From CAZCFB01 sp964511535 (lineage in GTDB: Bacteria > Myxococcota_A > Polyangia > GCA-2747355 > CAZCFB01), in assembly GCA_964511535.1 (NCBI GenBank), contig CAZEFW010000203.1, forward strand, positions 1 through 12,820: DNA of 12,820 nucleotides. Reading direction: 5' to 3'. The position numbers were made by a program, and so were the translations under genes. Positions 12,769 to 12,820 of the stretch are shown in pieces. Positions within the stretch are counted from its first letter, which is position 1, and each line of letters opens with the position of its first letter. The notes beneath the pieces are model-generated. The model did no database searches, had not been told where the DNA came from, and saw only the letters and a program-made list of their open reading frames with translations.

Positions 12769-12820
12769 CCCGACCCCGCCCCCGTCTCCGTTCCCGAGCC
12801 CGACCCCGACCCCGACCCCG
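12769..12820. repeat. Degenerate hexanucleotide array (CCCGAC), right edge
   Basis: Hexamers in phase read CCCGAC, CCCGCC, CCCGTC, TCCGTT, CCCGAG, then CCCGAC three times and a partial CCCG at the window end. It is the same unit, in another phase, as the GACCCC array at the left edge. The 12636-12820 region holds no gene that can be supported. Confidence 0.8.

Noticed and set aside
1..12820. CRISPR array, tRNA, rRNA or IS transposase
   Set aside because: No spaced direct repeats, tRNA-like cloverleaf, rRNA segment or transposase motif was seen on either strand.

Overview
The window is high-GC, compactly coded DNA from a bacterium that looks like a Myxococcota / deltaproteobacterial lineage. 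This is inferred from the mix of a one-component Ser/Thr protein kinase with an extracytoplasmic domain, Asp/Gly/Pro-rich lipoproteins, a fungalysin/thermolysin-type protease and strong GC3 bias. No rRNA, tRNA or taxonomic marker is present, so the assignment is tentative. Both window edges lie in the same degenerate period-6 repeat (unit GACCCC), which may be why the sequence ends where it does.

Layout. (1) 35-799: a sirtuin (+). It is followed by a 161-bp element of nested inverted repeats (797-957) between convergent genes, which is either a MITE-like element or a structured RNA. (2) 968-2434: an acyl-adenylate-forming (ANL) protein (-) that lacks key catalytic residues, divergent from a small His-rich DUF1841-like protein at 2528-2890 (+). 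(3) 2921-6540: a two-gene (-) operon with an ATGA overlap. It encodes a transmembrane Ser/Thr kinase carrying a PhnD-like periplasmic binding domain, then a canonical acyl-CoA ligase. (4) 6705-7154: a small exported PPC-like protein (-) whose reading frame is interrupted by one in-frame TGA. (5) 7274-7945: a HAD phosphatase (+), possibly translated from a leaderless mRNA. (6) 7927-11715: a tightly packed four-gene (-) operon: an Ntn/class II amidotransferase-fold protein with altered active-site residues, a six-helix membrane protein, a stand-alone FTP propeptide protein, and a lipoprotein metalloprotease of the M4/M36 gluzincin type. (7) 11850-12635: a divergent, secreted Pro/Lys-rich envelope protein (+). 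(8) 12636-12820: gene-free sequence with period-6 low-complexity arrays.

How the genes may work together. The clearest functional unit is the 11715-to-7927 operon. A gluzincin protease and its propeptide are normally one polypeptide; here they are two separately exported proteins with an ATGA overlap, which suggests a propeptide acting in trans. The kinase/ligase pair suggests ligand-responsive control of acyl activation, though only coupled expression is visible. Several proteins keep a fold but lose hallmark catalytic residues (ANL protein, amidotransferase), so non-canonical or regulatory roles should be considered.
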